47,458 bases of DNA. Source: an uncultured Mediterraneibacter sp. (GTDB lineage: Bacteria > Bacillota > Clostridia > Lachnospirales > Lachnospiraceae). The notes beneath the pieces were generated by a model that worked only from the letters and a program-made list of their open reading frames with translations, did no database searches and was not told the DNA's origin. Of the stretch, positions 18,675 to 28,015 are shown one piece after another; within the stretch, counting starts at the first letter, position 1, and each line of letters starts with the position of its first letter. The stretch spans positions 1 to 47,458 of the forward strand of contig CAKRWZ010000005.1 in NCBI GenBank assembly GCA_934418295.1. Reading direction: 5' to 3'. The position numbers and the translations under genes are program-made.

Positions 18675-19955
18675 CTATTCAAAGCACTCCTTGATCACTT
18701 CGATAACAATATCCTGCTGCGCTCTTGTCATTTTATTATCACTTGGTAAACAGATCCCTCGATGGAAAATATCCATTCCTACATCTACAGATTTTCCCTC
18801 TGTATAAGCATTCGTCATGGCTCGTCCATCCCCTGATTTAGTCACAAACCCATGTCCCCTGTAAATGGGCTGCATATGCATCGGTTTCCAAATTGGTCTT
18901 CCTTCTGCATTAATGCCTGCTAATGCTTCTAAGATTTCAGTCGGACAGGTTTTACCTGATTCCGAGCAATATAACGCATCCTTTTCCGAGCGCACCTGTC
19001 TACACATAGCATTCTCATCAATGAGCATACAAGATAACCAATAGTTAGGCACAGTGTTCTTGTCATCAAACGGATTCATTATTACCGGAAAATTTTTAAG
19101 ACTGTCTTGATATCTCTCATAAATAGCCCTCTTCTCAGCAATGTGCTTTTCTAAATACGGAAATTGCCCTCTAACCACTCCTGCTATCACATTGGACATA
19201 CGATAATTATAACCCAATTCTTCATGCTGGTACCACATAGCATTTTCTCTTGCCTGTGTTGACCATTTGCGCACTTTTTCTGCTGCATGTTTATCATCCG
19301 TCAGCAGAATTCCCCCAGAAGATCCAGTAATAATTTTATTGCCATTGAAACTAATACAACTGTATTCTCCAAAACATCCAGTTTGTGAACCCCTATATAA
19401 AGCCCCTAGAGATTCTGCCGCATCCTCTACAATAATCGCACCATATCTGTCACATATCGCCTTTAATTCCCTTATTTTCGCAGGCACACCATACAGGTGC
19501 GCAAGGACTACGATACGAACATCCGGGTACAGTTCAAACGCTTTCTCTAAAGCTTCTGGATCCATGTTCCAGGTATCTCTTTCTGTATCGATAAAAACAG
19601 GAACCCCACCTTCATATACTACCGGATTAACAGTCGCATCAAAAGTCATATCAGAACAAAAAACTTTCTTGCCCTCGACTGCACCATGACCAACTGCCGG
19701 AGCACCATACACTTTTGATCCTGCCAGTCGTACAGCCATATGTAATGCTGCAGTTCCAGATGATAACGCAACAGCATACTTTCTTCTTACCTTTTCGCAG
19801 GCAAGCTTTTCTATCATATCAATATTTTTACCAACAGTTGACATCCAGTTAGTTTCATAGGCTTCCTGCATATATTTAATTTCTTCACCATGCATGGTAG
19901 GAGAACTAAGCCACAGCTTATCTTTAAATGGTTCCACCTTTGTCTTATAAAACAT
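18675..19955 (-). CDS. DegT/DnrJ/EryC1/StrS aminotransferase, PglE-like
   Basis: A 426-residue PLP-dependent aminotransferase. SSGTAALHMAVRLAG binds the cofactor phosphate, D178 in IVEDAAESLG contacts the PLP nitrogen, and K207 in SFNGNKIITGSSGG is the Schiff-base lysine. PglE converts the UDP-4-keto-6-deoxy sugar to the 4-amino sugar using glutamate. The protein is somewhat longer than many members, with an insert near residues 80-100 and another near 325-345 holding two cysteines. The ATG at 19953-19955 follows AAAAGGAGTATAGG, 12 bases from the dehydratase gene. Confidence 0.87.
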   Translation of the reverse strand: MFYKTKVEPFKDKLWLSSPTMHGEEIKYMQEAYETNWMSTVGKNIDMIEKLACEKVRRKYAVALSSGTAALHMAVRLAGSKVYGAPAVGHGAVEGKKVFCSDMTFDATVNPVVYEGGVPVFIDTERDTWNMDPEALEKAFELYPDVRIVVLAHLYGVPAKIRELKAICDRYGAIIVEDAAESLGALYRGSQTGCFGEYSCISFNGNKIITGSSGGILLTDDKHAAEKVRKWSTQARENAMWYQHEELGYNYRMSNVIAGVVRGQFPYLEKHIAEKRAIYERYQDSLKNFPVIMNPFDDKNTVPNYWLSCMLIDENAMCRQVRSEKDALYCSESGKTCPTEILEALAGINAEGRPIWKPMHMQPIYRGHGFVTKSGDGRAMTNAYTEGKSVDVGMDIFHRGICLPSDNKMTRAQQDIVIEVIKECFE

Positions 19956-19967
19956 CCTATACTCCTT

Positions 19968-21800
19968 TTAACACTCCTGCGGGTGATACGTATCACAAAC
20001 TTTTTCAATTTCAGATTTTATTGTATCACCATTATTATATGCCACCTGAATCAGATGATTTAACTCCTCCAGGAACTTTTCACCATCTAAATCAATTGGC
20101 TTACCAATAAATATCAAATCATTTGTTGTACTTTGCAGCCCTTCTTCGGCCATAAGAAGTTCTTCATAAAGTTTTTCTCCTGGTCGCAGACCTACTATTT
20201 CGATTTTAATATCCTGACCCGGCACGTATCCTTTCATCTTGATCAGATTTACAGCCAGATCGTAAATCTTCACAGGCTGACCCATGTCTAGTACAAATAT
20301 TTCTCCGCCTCTCGCCATCAGTCCTGCTTTCAGCACAAGAGAAACAGCCTCTGGTATTGTCATAAAAAATCTAGTAATTTCCTTGTGAGTCAAAGTCACC
20401 GGTCCTCCGGATTCGATTTGTTTTAAAAACAGAGGAATCACTGATCCGTTGCTGCCCAACACGTTGCCAAAACGCACCGCCACAAATTCTGTCTTTGATT
20501 GCCGGTTATATGTCTGTACAATCATTTCACAAATTCGTTTCGTTGCTCCCATAACATTAGTCGGGCGTACGGCCTTATCAGTCGAAATCAGTACAAAACG
20601 ACACACATTATATTTATCGGCGAGTTTCGCCATATTTAATGTGCCCATACAATTATTCTTGACTGCTTCATTAGGAGAGTATTCCATTAGCGGCACATGT
20701 TTATGTGCTGCTGCATGATATATAATATCCGGTTTATACATCGAAAAAATATTTTCCATTCGATCATAGTCTCGAACTGATGCAATCAATACTTCTACAT
20801 CTGCATCTGGATAGAACCTTTTCAATTCCATCTGCAGCTCATAAGCACCATTCTCATAAATATCAATAACTAAAAGCTTTCCCGGATTATTTGCGATGAT
20901 CTGTCTGCAAAGCTCTGATCCGATAGTTCCTCCGCCACCGGTCACCATTATGGTCTTTCCTGACACAAAATTTGTCAGTTCCGGGTTTTCAATAACAACA
21001 GCTTCCCTTCCCAGTAAGTCCTCGTAATTCACTTCTCTCACCGTCTGGCTCAAAGAAGACGTCAAACTAGAAGTGATTGCCGGCAATCGCTTTAACCTCG
21101 CATCTGTCTCCTGACAAATAGTCAAAATTTCACGAATCGTAACCGGTGAGGCAGATGGAATTGCTATAATGATTTCATCAATATGGTATTTTTTCGCCAT
21201 GTATGGAATATCATTGCGGTTTCCGACAATAGGAATACTATTAATATACTTTCCTTTTTTTGCCGGATTATCATCAATAATACAAATCACTTTCGAATCC
21301 CCACGGCCGAATTGTAATTCTTTAATTAAAATCGATGCAGCAGAACCCGCTCCAATAATCATAACATTACGTGAATTTTCTATTTTACGATACTTCTGTC
21401 TGATTTGTTTCCATACGCGAAGTGACACACGAGATCCAGCAAGCAGAACAAATAAGAAAATCCAGTTAAACACATAAAAACTCCTAGGCATGTCCACACT
21501 GGTAAAAATCTGATAGCCTACATATATAGCCTCAATAACAAACGACGCTTTTAACACCGAAATCAGTTCATCTATACCAGCATACGTCCATACACGATTA
21601 TACAGTCGAAAAACAGCCAGAACAGCGATCGTGATCACCATATATGCCGGGAGGCACTTGAGTGCTGATGCTAAATAATAATGATCCATTGTAAAAATAC
21701 CAAATCGCAACACCAATGGTATTAGTGAGCTAAATGCTACAATGATCATATCAATTACAACTAAAATAGCTATCCTTATATATTTTAAATTCATTTTCAT
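19968..21800 (-). CDS. Membrane UDP-GlcNAc 4,6-dehydratase, PglF/CapD-like
   Basis: About 610 residues. Four N-terminal membrane helices (about 5-125) come first, then a Rossmann domain with GAGSAAS near 150 and the extended SDR domain with TGGGGTIGS near 287. The active site reads STDKAVRPTNVMGATKR: Thr-Asp-Lys near 407-409, and Met where classical SDR enzymes have the YxxxK tyrosine. This is the known PglF-type arrangement. It turns UDP-GlcNAc into the 4-keto-6-deoxy sugar, step one of the bacillosamine route. The frame opens at TTG 21812, but ATG at 21798-21800 has GGATAG in front and is preferred; ATG at 21792-21794 is possible. First gene of the operon behind a clear promoter. Confidence 0.88.
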   Translation of the reverse strand: MKMNLKYIRIAILVVIDMIIVAFSSLIPLVLRFGIFTMDHYYLASALKCLPAYMVITIAVLAVFRLYNRVWTYAGIDELISVLKASFVIEAIYVGYQIFTSVDMPRSFYVFNWIFLFVLLAGSRVSLRVWKQIRQKYRKIENSRNVMIIGAGSAASILIKELQFGRGDSKVICIIDDNPAKKGKYINSIPIVGNRNDIPYMAKKYHIDEIIIAIPSASPVTIREILTICQETDARLKRLPAITSSLTSSLSQTVREVNYEDLLGREAVVIENPELTNFVSGKTIMVTGGGGTIGSELCRQIIANNPGKLLVIDIYENGAYELQMELKRFYPDADVEVLIASVRDYDRMENIFSMYKPDIIYHAAAHKHVPLMEYSPNEAVKNNCMGTLNMAKLADKYNVCRFVLISTDKAVRPTNVMGATKRICEMIVQTYNRQSKTEFVAVRFGNVLGSNGSVIPLFLKQIESGGPVTLTHKEITRFFMTIPEAVSLVLKAGLMARGGEIFVLDMGQPVKIYDLAVNLIKMKGYVPGQDIKIEIVGLRPGEKLYEELLMAEEGLQSTTNDLIFIGKPIDLDGEKFLEELNHLIQVAYNNGDTIKSEIEKVCDTYHPQEC

Positions 21801-21842
21801 TTTTCTATCCAATTAACACAAGAATAATTTACATACTCAATT

Positions 21843-21871
21843 ATTGTACCATAACAAAGCCATATTTTCAA
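21843..21871 (-). promoter_or_regulatory. Sigma-A-type promoter for the glycan operon
   Basis: On the minus strand TTGAAA (21866-21871) and TACAAT (21843-21848) are separated by exactly 17 bases. Transcription would start near 21836, giving a leader of about 35 bases before the ATG of the PglF-like gene. No other strong promoter or terminator was seen between this point and the window start, so it may drive all genes down to position 1. Confidence 0.65.
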
Positions 21872-21931
21872 TGCCACATCAAATCGATTTCCCTATCAAA
21901 TCATTTAAAATAAGTATGTTTGCAGATAAGC

Positions 21932-21972
21932 TAAAAAAAAACTGAAGATCCAGCTTTAAGATCTTCAGTTTT
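21932..21972 (-). terminator. Rho-independent terminator after the CWB2 gene at 22004
   Basis: A perfect 13-base stem (21938-21950 with 21960-21972) and a 9-base loop are followed, in the minus-strand transcript, by a run of U. It lies 31 bases after the stop codon at 22004 and separates the surface-protein gene from the glycan operon promoter. Confidence 0.9.
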
Positions 21973-22003
21973 CATTTACTATAATTGGATTAAATCAAAT
22001 TAT

Positions 22004-24256
22004 TTACTGAATAATTTTCGCAACAGAAGTATTTGAAATCAACTTTTCGCCACCAAGGACTACTGCCTTTTGAACGCCAGCTGTCTTTGCATAATCTGCC
22101 GCATCTTGAACACCAGATTCATCTACCAGAAGCAGTGGAGAATCGAGCGACATTGCCAGCGGTCCTCCCGCAAGTCCATCTGGGAAGTTCATGGCATAAG
22201 CCAGTACTACAGTGTCGTTCTTGTCCGAGAAAAACTTCTGTGCCACAGCTACAGACGTTTTATATCGATTATCCCCTGCAATACGTTCTACTTTACCATC
22301 CTGGTCATACTCTTTCATCGCTGTCGCAATTTTACTCTTTACAACATCACTTCCACCGATCAGATATACATCCTTTACGTCAGCTTTCTTCAGATACTTA
22401 GTCTGATTATCCAGTAAGCCACTGTTATCTACCAGTAAAATCGGTTCCCCTACAGCTGACGCAGACAGGCTGTCTGCAAATCCTTCTCCAGTGCAAACCA
22501 GCAGATCCTGCTTTGCTGCATCCGCCTCTTCCAGGATTTTTAAATTTGTTTCATACCTAGTGTTACCTGCCAAACGAACAACTTTATTGTTTTCAAGGCT
22601 CTTTTCAAAACGCTGTGTTATTGCGTTTTTCCCACCCAGCAGATATACAGTTCCCTTATCCGTCAGGTTGGCGTCGATATATTCACAAATCGTGTTCTCG
22701 CTTGCAATACTGCGATCCACAAGAATCAGAGGAGCTTTCTTTACTTTTGCCAAATAACTTCCAGCCAGTGCATCGGGATAATTATTCCCATCTGCTATGA
22801 TAATGTTATCAAACTTATCCACGCCAAGGCTTCTCTTCAGTGCATCAGCGGTTTCCAAAGCAGTATCATAACGCGTAGCACCTGCATATCTTACAACTGT
22901 AGTATCCCCGAATATATCTCGATCCGCAGTTGTGATCGTATCGTTTTGCTTTACTGCCTCATCGTTCACAGTAACAGTACCGCCACTATTTGTAACCTTC
23001 ACTCCGCCAGTCGTGATTTTCAAATTTACAGAACCTTTCAGCACATCAATCGCATCATTAGCCTTTGCATCTTTCACGATTGCCTGAATCTCCTTTTCTG
23101 TTCCAACATAATAGTTTTCATTCTGCCCACTGGTAAATTTGATTGCAATTTTGCCATCGACCACATACTTTACAGGACTGGTGCTAAAAGTTCCTCCAGA
23201 AATAGAACTTTCTGCTTTTCCTGTATATTCTGCATTTCCATAACCAGTTTTAGGATTATCTACACCGATATCCGAAAGACTCAAAATCTGATATGCATCT
23301 CTACTCTTCCCATTTGTTTTCACAACAGTATTACCAGAAATAGATGCGTCCATCTTCTGTGCGGTTTTACCGATATCATAAATTGCAATACCGCTGCCCT
23401 TTCCGTTTTCACAGTTGAATGTTCCGCCGGTGATCTGCAGTTCTAAATCATTGCCACTAGCAGACGTATATGTTCCACCAAACACATAAAGAGCATCCGG
23501 AAGCCATGCGTTTCCACTGTAATCATAATAATCCTTTGGATCATCCAGATTGTCTGTAGCTGCATTGATCGTTCCGCCAGAAATCACAACATGTCCCATC
23601 CTCAGCGAAATACCGCCATTCAAAGTTCCTCCGGTGATTTTCAAACTGATCTGCCCCGGCATATAAATAGCAGGACCTTGTTTAGCAGTTAAAACACCTC
23701 CATTTACCTCAAAATTCATATCTCCAGTAGTATTATTGCCTGTTAATGCTGCATCCTGTGCGTCAACAGTACCGCCATTAATCACAATAGTACCACCATC
23801 TCTCGCATAAAATGCATAACCAGTTCTAAAAGAACCAATTACCATAACGGAACCCTTGTCTAATGTTATCTTCGCGTCAGTGCCTTTAGAAATAATGCTG
23901 GCACTGTCATTATTGTTCTGTGTTTTATCCTGCTGTAGAATGATTTTACCACCATTCGTATCAGTGATATTCAACTGCCCTTCTGCCTGCAGGTTTGCAT
24001 TTGCAAGCAAAGTCTGGCCTGCAAGATTCAACGTAATATTCTTCTGAATGATCACGTTTTCATCAATACTGGTTGAAGCCAACAGCGTAACAGTATCACC
24101 ATCTTGAGCTGCTGCAACAGCTGCATCCAATGTTGCATATTCAGTATCCCCTGTCTTAGCAACATTTCTCGCTGCACTTGCCGTCATCGGCACCGCCATC
24201 ACGAATACCATGATGAGGGAGACGAGACTGCAAAGAATCAGTCTTCTCTTTTTCAT
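22004..24256 (-). CDS. Secreted CWB2 cell-wall-binding protein with N-terminal beta-helix region
   Basis: About 750 residues. The signal peptide begins MKKRRLILCSLVSLIM and ends near ASA. Residues about 30-370 look like a right-handed beta-helix (DAAVAAAQDGDTVTLLAS, then many short GG-TVDAQ/GG-TLNG strand repeats), as in adhesins and pectate-lyase-like folds. The C-terminal 300 residues are three CWB2 repeats, the first at about 453 (RYAGATRYDT), then RLAGNTRYE and RIAGDNRYK. CWB2 holds such proteins on a wall polymer. The frame extends to a GTG at 24277, but ATG at 24254-24256 with AGAGGTGG in front is clearly the better start. No catalytic motif is visible; it is likely structural or adhesive. 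Confidence 0.87.
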   Translation of the reverse strand: MKKRRLILCSLVSLIMVFVMAVPMTASAARNVAKTGDTEYATLDAAVAAAQDGDTVTLLASTSIDENVIIQKNITLNLAGQTLLANANLQAEGQLNITDTNGGKIILQQDKTQNNNDSASIISKGTDAKITLDKGSVMVIGSFRTGYAFYARDGGTIVINGGTVDAQDAALTGNNTTGDMNFEVNGGVLTAKQGPAIYMPGQISLKITGGTLNGGISLRMGHVVISGGTINAATDNLDDPKDYYDYSGNAWLPDALYVFGGTYTSASGNDLELQITGGTFNCENGKGSGIAIYDIGKTAQKMDASISGNTVVKTNGKSRDAYQILSLSDIGVDNPKTGYGNAEYTGKAESSISGGTFSTSPVKYVVDGKIAIKFTSGQNENYYVGTEKEIQAIVKDAKANDAIDVLKGSVNLKITTGGVKVTNSGGTVTVNDEAVKQNDTITTADRDIFGDTTVVRYAGATRYDTALETADALKRSLGVDKFDNIIIADGNNYPDALAGSYLAKVKKAPLILVDRSIASENTICEYIDANLTDKGTVYLLGGKNAITQRFEKSLENNKVVRLAGNTRYETNLKILEEADAAKQDLLVCTGEGFADSLSASAVGEPILLVDNSGLLDNQTKYLKKADVKDVYLIGGSDVVKSKIATAMKEYDQDGKVERIAGDNRYKTSVAVAQKFFSDKNDTVVLAYAMNFPDGLAGGPLAMSLDSPLLLVDESGVQDAADYAKTAGVQKAVVLGGEKLISNTSVAKIIQ

Positions 24257-24305
24257 GTATCCACCTCTTACTTTCACTTTAAACGAACGATTTGATTGAT
24301 ACTTT

Positions 24306-24334
24306 ATTCTATCATACCGTTTTCATGAATACAA
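24306..24334 (-). promoter_or_regulatory. Sigma-A-type promoter of the beta-helix CWB2 gene
   Basis: On the minus strand TTGTAT (24329-24334) and TAGAAT (24306-24311) are spaced by 17 bases. The start would fall near 24299, about 43 bases before the ATG at 24256. No terminator is visible between this site and the stop of the upstream gene at 24370, so read-through is also possible. Confidence 0.55.
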
Positions 24335-24369
24335 TATCTATTTATTGAAAATTCCATCATCTAAGTAAT

Positions 24370-27300
24370 TCATTTTACTATCATATTTGCCGTCTTATCT
24401 GCAATGACGTCAGTTCCGCCAAGCACCGCCAGTTTTTTGATTCCAGCTGTTTGAGCATAGTTTTTCGCATCAGTATATGCAGTGTCTTCCACCAGTAGCA
24501 AAGGTGATTCCAGTGAGATTGCCAGAGGTCCGCCTGCCAGTCCATCCGGGAACTTCATCCCGTATGCCAACACTGCCGTATCGCATTTCTTCGGGAAGAA
24601 GGCTTTTGCTACCGCAATCGAGGTTTTATATCGATTATCCCCTGCGATACGAGTCACCTCATCATCCTGATCATATTTCTGCAGCTCTCTGCCAACTCCC
24701 TTACTAACCACATCTGCTCCACCAATCAAGTACACATCATCCACGGCAGCCTTATCCAAATAGGTTTTCTGCTGTTTCGTCAAACCGCGGTTATCAACCA
24801 AAAGAATCGGTTTTCCTACTGCAGAAGCCGACAGACTATCTGCAAAACCTTCGCCCGTACAAGCCAGAAAGTCTTCATCTGATACACCAGACTCCTCTAA
24901 GATCTCCAGGTTTGTTTCATAACGAGTTTCTCCGGCCAGTCTCTTTACGTTTATGCTTTTAAGACTTCTTTCAAAACGCGAGGTAACAACATCCGTTCCA
25001 CCTAATATGTAAACAGTTCCCTTTTCATTTAGATTTTCTTTAATATACTCTCGGATCTGTTTCTCACTAACGCCACTCTGATCCACAAGGATCAGCGGAG
25101 CTTTTTTTACCTTTGCCAAATAGCTCCCGGCTAATGCGTCCGGGTAATTATTTCCATCTGCTACGACAACATAGTCAAATGCATCAATACCCATGCTTTG
25201 TTTCAACGCATCTGCTGTTTCCAAGGCCGTCTCATAACGTGTATCGCCAGCCATTCGAACAATATTACTGTCGACAAACAAGTCTTTTTCGACCTCACCA
25301 GGTTTGTAAATACGGAACGTTTTAGTTACTGATCCAGTATAATCGCCCATCCCTACGATAATCAAAGTCGCCGTCCCCGGCTGGATATTATCTTTATAAA
25401 CAACGGTGTAGTCTGTATTCTCTACCAGCTTTTTACCACCATCCGTTAAAATCAACTCTGGTCTTAACGGAGATCCAGTATATACCTGACTCTTGATTCC
25501 AGAAATTTTAACCTTTGAAATATCCTTAAACTGTTTTGCATCCTTTTGCCATACTGTTATTTTATACTTTTGGGTATGCTTCTGATTCGCAGAAGTAACA
25601 GTAAATTCAACAGAATCACTTAACTTATTGTATTTACCCGGTCGTTTGTAAACGTCCGGCTCCCAGTCAATATAATCATATCCTGTCAAATCAACAGTTG
25701 CATAGTTTTTTGTATTTCCCTGCACAAAGAAACCTGCTGCATTTACCGGTGCATTTACTGGAACTACAACCGTTGCTCCAGCCTCTGATTTAGCCGCCTC
25801 CATATCAATAGGGATCTCAATGTCAGCGCCATCATCATTTTTACTCAATTCCATGTAATGCAGATTTAGTGTTTCAAATGCTGTATTGTCCCCAGTCTTG
25901 TCTTTAACAAGTTTTATTTTATACTTTTTTGAATTCTTTCCATTTGCTGATATCGTAGAGAATTCGATAACACGCTCTCCTTTTGAATCCAGAGCATAAG
26001 AATCTTTTAGACCTTTTATTTGAACTTCTGAATCACTAGCATTACAAATAAGTTCTATTCCACCACAGGTTTTCTCATCATAATAATATGGGATCACAAC
26101 TTCGGTTCCCTTTTCTGTAGCTGCTTCTTCCAGATTCACCGTCTTCGACATATAATCCATCTGCCCGTCATCATCGTAAGACTTACCATCCCATGTGATC
26201 GCAGCTAAATCACACAGTTCTGCATCTGAGCCGTCACTCTCTTCTAAATTGATTCGATAATCATGTACTTTCCCATCTTCAGTCTTTAGTTCGTACAGCT
26301 TACTGATTTTGGTTTTCCCGTCTAAAGCGATTTCTCCTACATACTCCTGAACATATTGCTCACCATCTTTGATACCGATATCATCTGTACCCATCGGCAT
26401 ATGGAAAGAAAATTCTGCATGCCATTTATTTTGCATTGATTTATATGGCAACACTAACGTTGCCCCATCTTTCGATAAGGCTTCTTCCCTGTCTACATAA
26501 TACGTGTTACTTGTTTCATAACTTCCTGTTGATTCGTCATAAGACTTCGGATCCGAAACTGTTACCAAACCCCAGCTACTCTCTCTATAATCCGCCTCAT
26601 AAACGCTTACAATATAGTTTTTCTTTACTTTTTTATCCACTGACTGGGACTCAATCATGTAATACCAGACTCCTGTTTCTGGATCATAATCTTCTATCGG
26701 TTCCGAGAATCTGCTTCCATCCGGGAAACATCCTTGAAGAGTCAGACCCTTTTCACGGTCAAAGCCTTTTGGCACCAGGGCTCTGACTCCACCTTCAAAA
26801 AAGACAGGCACCCTCATTTCCATTTCCGGATTTGTTGGATCAAAATACACTACACTGCAATCGTACGGTTCCGGATCATCATTTTTATGCCATATTGCCG
26901 ATAAATAGCCGTCCGCCCAGTTATAGATCTTCTTCTCAGGAGTGAGCTGATTTGTTGTTGAAATCCAGCCTTCAAATGTATAGCCTTTCCGTTCCGGTTT
27001 CGGAAACACCTTATCTGCTTCAACCGACTCAAGCAGACTCCCGTCTTTATCTAAAAAAGAGACCTGATGTAAGATAGACTCCTCACCTTTATCAAAGTGT
27101 CCCTTCCGGCCCTCCAGCAAAAAAGTTTTTTTATTGTTTACCAAGAATCCGACGGCAGCCTCAAATTCACTTAATCCATTTAAGTTGCTTCCGTTTATCA
27201 TCACCTGCACATAGTCCTCTCTCGATCTGGATTCATTGATCTGTGAAAGCAACTTTCCCGCACTATATCCCATATGAAGCATAACGGTAGAATTATCATT

Positions 27301-27861
27301 GGCGTTCAAATATATTGAGTTTATCGAGCCCTTGTGATTTTTCTCAGCACCGACCCAGACATCCATGGTACTGTCAGCATCATTATTGATCGTTACGTTA
27401 CTTGACTTTGTTACGCCATCTTCTGCCAGCACTACCTGTTCCACACTTCCGCCATAGAACGTAAGATATACATTATCCACATCTCCAGAGCGGCCGCCTG
27501 CAACGATTCTATGAAGCTTGCCGCTGTTCATCTCGATTTCTGCATTCGCACAGTCTGTATCCGAACCGCCTCCATAAACCGTGTAGTCGCTCGTTATATA
27601 ATAAGTGTCTTCCACCTGAGATCCATCAGGATCATAGCACGTGATTTTAACTGATTTTCCCGCTGTACCTTCCGGATCATTTTCTCGATCCTCATCCGTA
27701 ACGGCATTAATAACGATTTTTTGTCCTTCTGCAAAAAAACATTTTTCAGCTTCCTTAAGCACTGCACCATGACTCACAGTCGAACACAAGATCACATACA
27801 ATGCCATCATACAGATTCCCAGCAAAGGAATCATTATTCTTCTTCTCGCTTCTTTGATCAT
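24370..27861 (-). CDS. Large secreted CWB2 protein with InlB, cadherin-like and Ig-like domains
   Basis: A 1163-residue protein with a signal peptide (residues about 1-33). An N-terminal short-strand region (about 36-250) shares the pattern Y-x-G-x-S-x-x-D-C with the CWB2-PIG-L protein. An InlB B-repeat follows near 290-325 (GYTFEGWISTTN). Residues about 440-780 hold several cadherin-like beta-sandwich units, each ending in a KKYKI- or HTQKYKI-type strand. An Ig-like unit lies near 785-855 (YTGSPLRPELIL...DYTVVYKDN). Three CWB2 repeats run from about 869 to the end (RMAGDTRYE, RLAGETRYE, RIAGDNRYK). A role in adhesion or wall architecture is likely; no enzyme motif was seen. ATG with GGGGAGGTAACAA before it. 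Confidence 0.86.
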   Translation of the reverse strand: MIKEARRRIMIPLLGICMMALYVILCSTVSHGAVLKEAEKCFFAEGQKIVINAVTDEDRENDPEGTAGKSVKITCYDPDGSQVEDTYYITSDYTVYGGGSDTDCANAEIEMNSGKLHRIVAGGRSGDVDNVYLTFYGGSVEQVVLAEDGVTKSSNVTINNDADSTMDVWVGAEKNHKGSINSIYLNANDNSTVMLHMGYSAGKLLSQINESRSREDYVQVMINGSNLNGLSEFEAAVGFLVNNKKTFLLEGRKGHFDKGEESILHQVSFLDKDGSLLESVEADKVFPKPERKGYTFEGWISTTNQLTPEKKIYNWADGYLSAIWHKNDDPEPYDCSVVYFDPTNPEMEMRVPVFFEGGVRALVPKGFDREKGLTLQGCFPDGSRFSEPIEDYDPETGVWYYMIESQSVDKKVKKNYIVSVYEADYRESSWGLVTVSDPKSYDESTGSYETSNTYYVDREEALSKDGATLVLPYKSMQNKWHAEFSFHMPMGTDDIGIKDGEQYVQEYVGEIALDGKTKISKLYELKTEDGKVHDYRINLEESDGSDAELCDLAAITWDGKSYDDDGQMDYMSKTVNLEEAATEKGTEVVIPYYYDEKTCGGIELICNASDSEVQIKGLKDSYALDSKGERVIEFSTISANGKNSKKYKIKLVKDKTGDNTAFETLNLHYMELSKNDDGADIEIPIDMEAAKSEAGATVVVPVNAPVNAAGFFVQGNTKNYATVDLTGYDYIDWEPDVYKRPGKYNKLSDSVEFTVTSANQKHTQKYKITVWQKDAKQFKDISKVKISGIKSQVYTGSPLRPELILTDGGKKLVENTDYTVVYKDNIQPGTATLIIVGMGDYTGSVTKTFRIYKPGEVEKDLFVDSNIVRMAGDTRYETALETADALKQSMGIDAFDYVVVADGNNYPDALAGSYLAKVKKAPLILVDQSGVSEKQIREYIKENLNEKGTVYILGGTDVVTSRFERSLKSINVKRLAGETRYETNLEILEESGVSDEDFLACTGEGFADSLSASAVGKPILLVDNRGLTKQQKTYLDKAAVDDVYLIGGADVVSKGVGRELQKYDQDDEVTRIAGDNRYKTSIAVAKAFFPKKCDTAVLAYGMKFPDGLAGGPLAISLESPLLLVEDTAYTDAKNYAQTAGIKKLAVLGGTDVIADKTANMIVK

Positions 27862-27900
27862 TTGTTACCTCCCCACGTAATACTTTAAAACTTTATTTTA

Positions 27901-27929
27901 ATTTTATCATCTCTCAATAGGACTAGCAA
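27901..27929 (-). promoter_or_regulatory. Sigma-A-type promoter of the 1163-residue CWB2 gene
   Basis: On the minus strand TTGCTA (27924-27929) and TAAAAT (27901-27906) are spaced by 17 bases, with an expected start near 27894 and a leader of about 33 bases. It lies between the upstream terminator and the gene, which supports a separate transcription unit. Confidence 0.55.
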
Positions 27930-27956
27930 TACTACTCTAGTTTTATTATTGATAGC

Positions 27957-27989
27957 AAAAGCGGGAAAGCCCCACTAAAGCTTTCCCGC
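27957..27989 (-). terminator. Rho-independent terminator after the CHAP-CWB2 gene
   Basis: A perfect GC-rich 10-base stem (27961-27970 with 27980-27989) with a 9-base loop is followed by TTTTGC in the minus-strand transcript. It lies 27 bases after the stop at 28016. The U-run is short but the stem is strong. Confidence 0.8.
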
Positions 27990-28015
27990 CATATCATTAA
28001 ATTTTCAGCTTGCGT

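Noticed and set aside
22033..24295. Several plus-strand open frames of 60-166 codons opposite the beta-helix CWB2 gene
   Set aside because: They are shadows of a real gene, overlap each other and show no domain or ribosome site. The same applies to plus-strand frames opposite the other genes.
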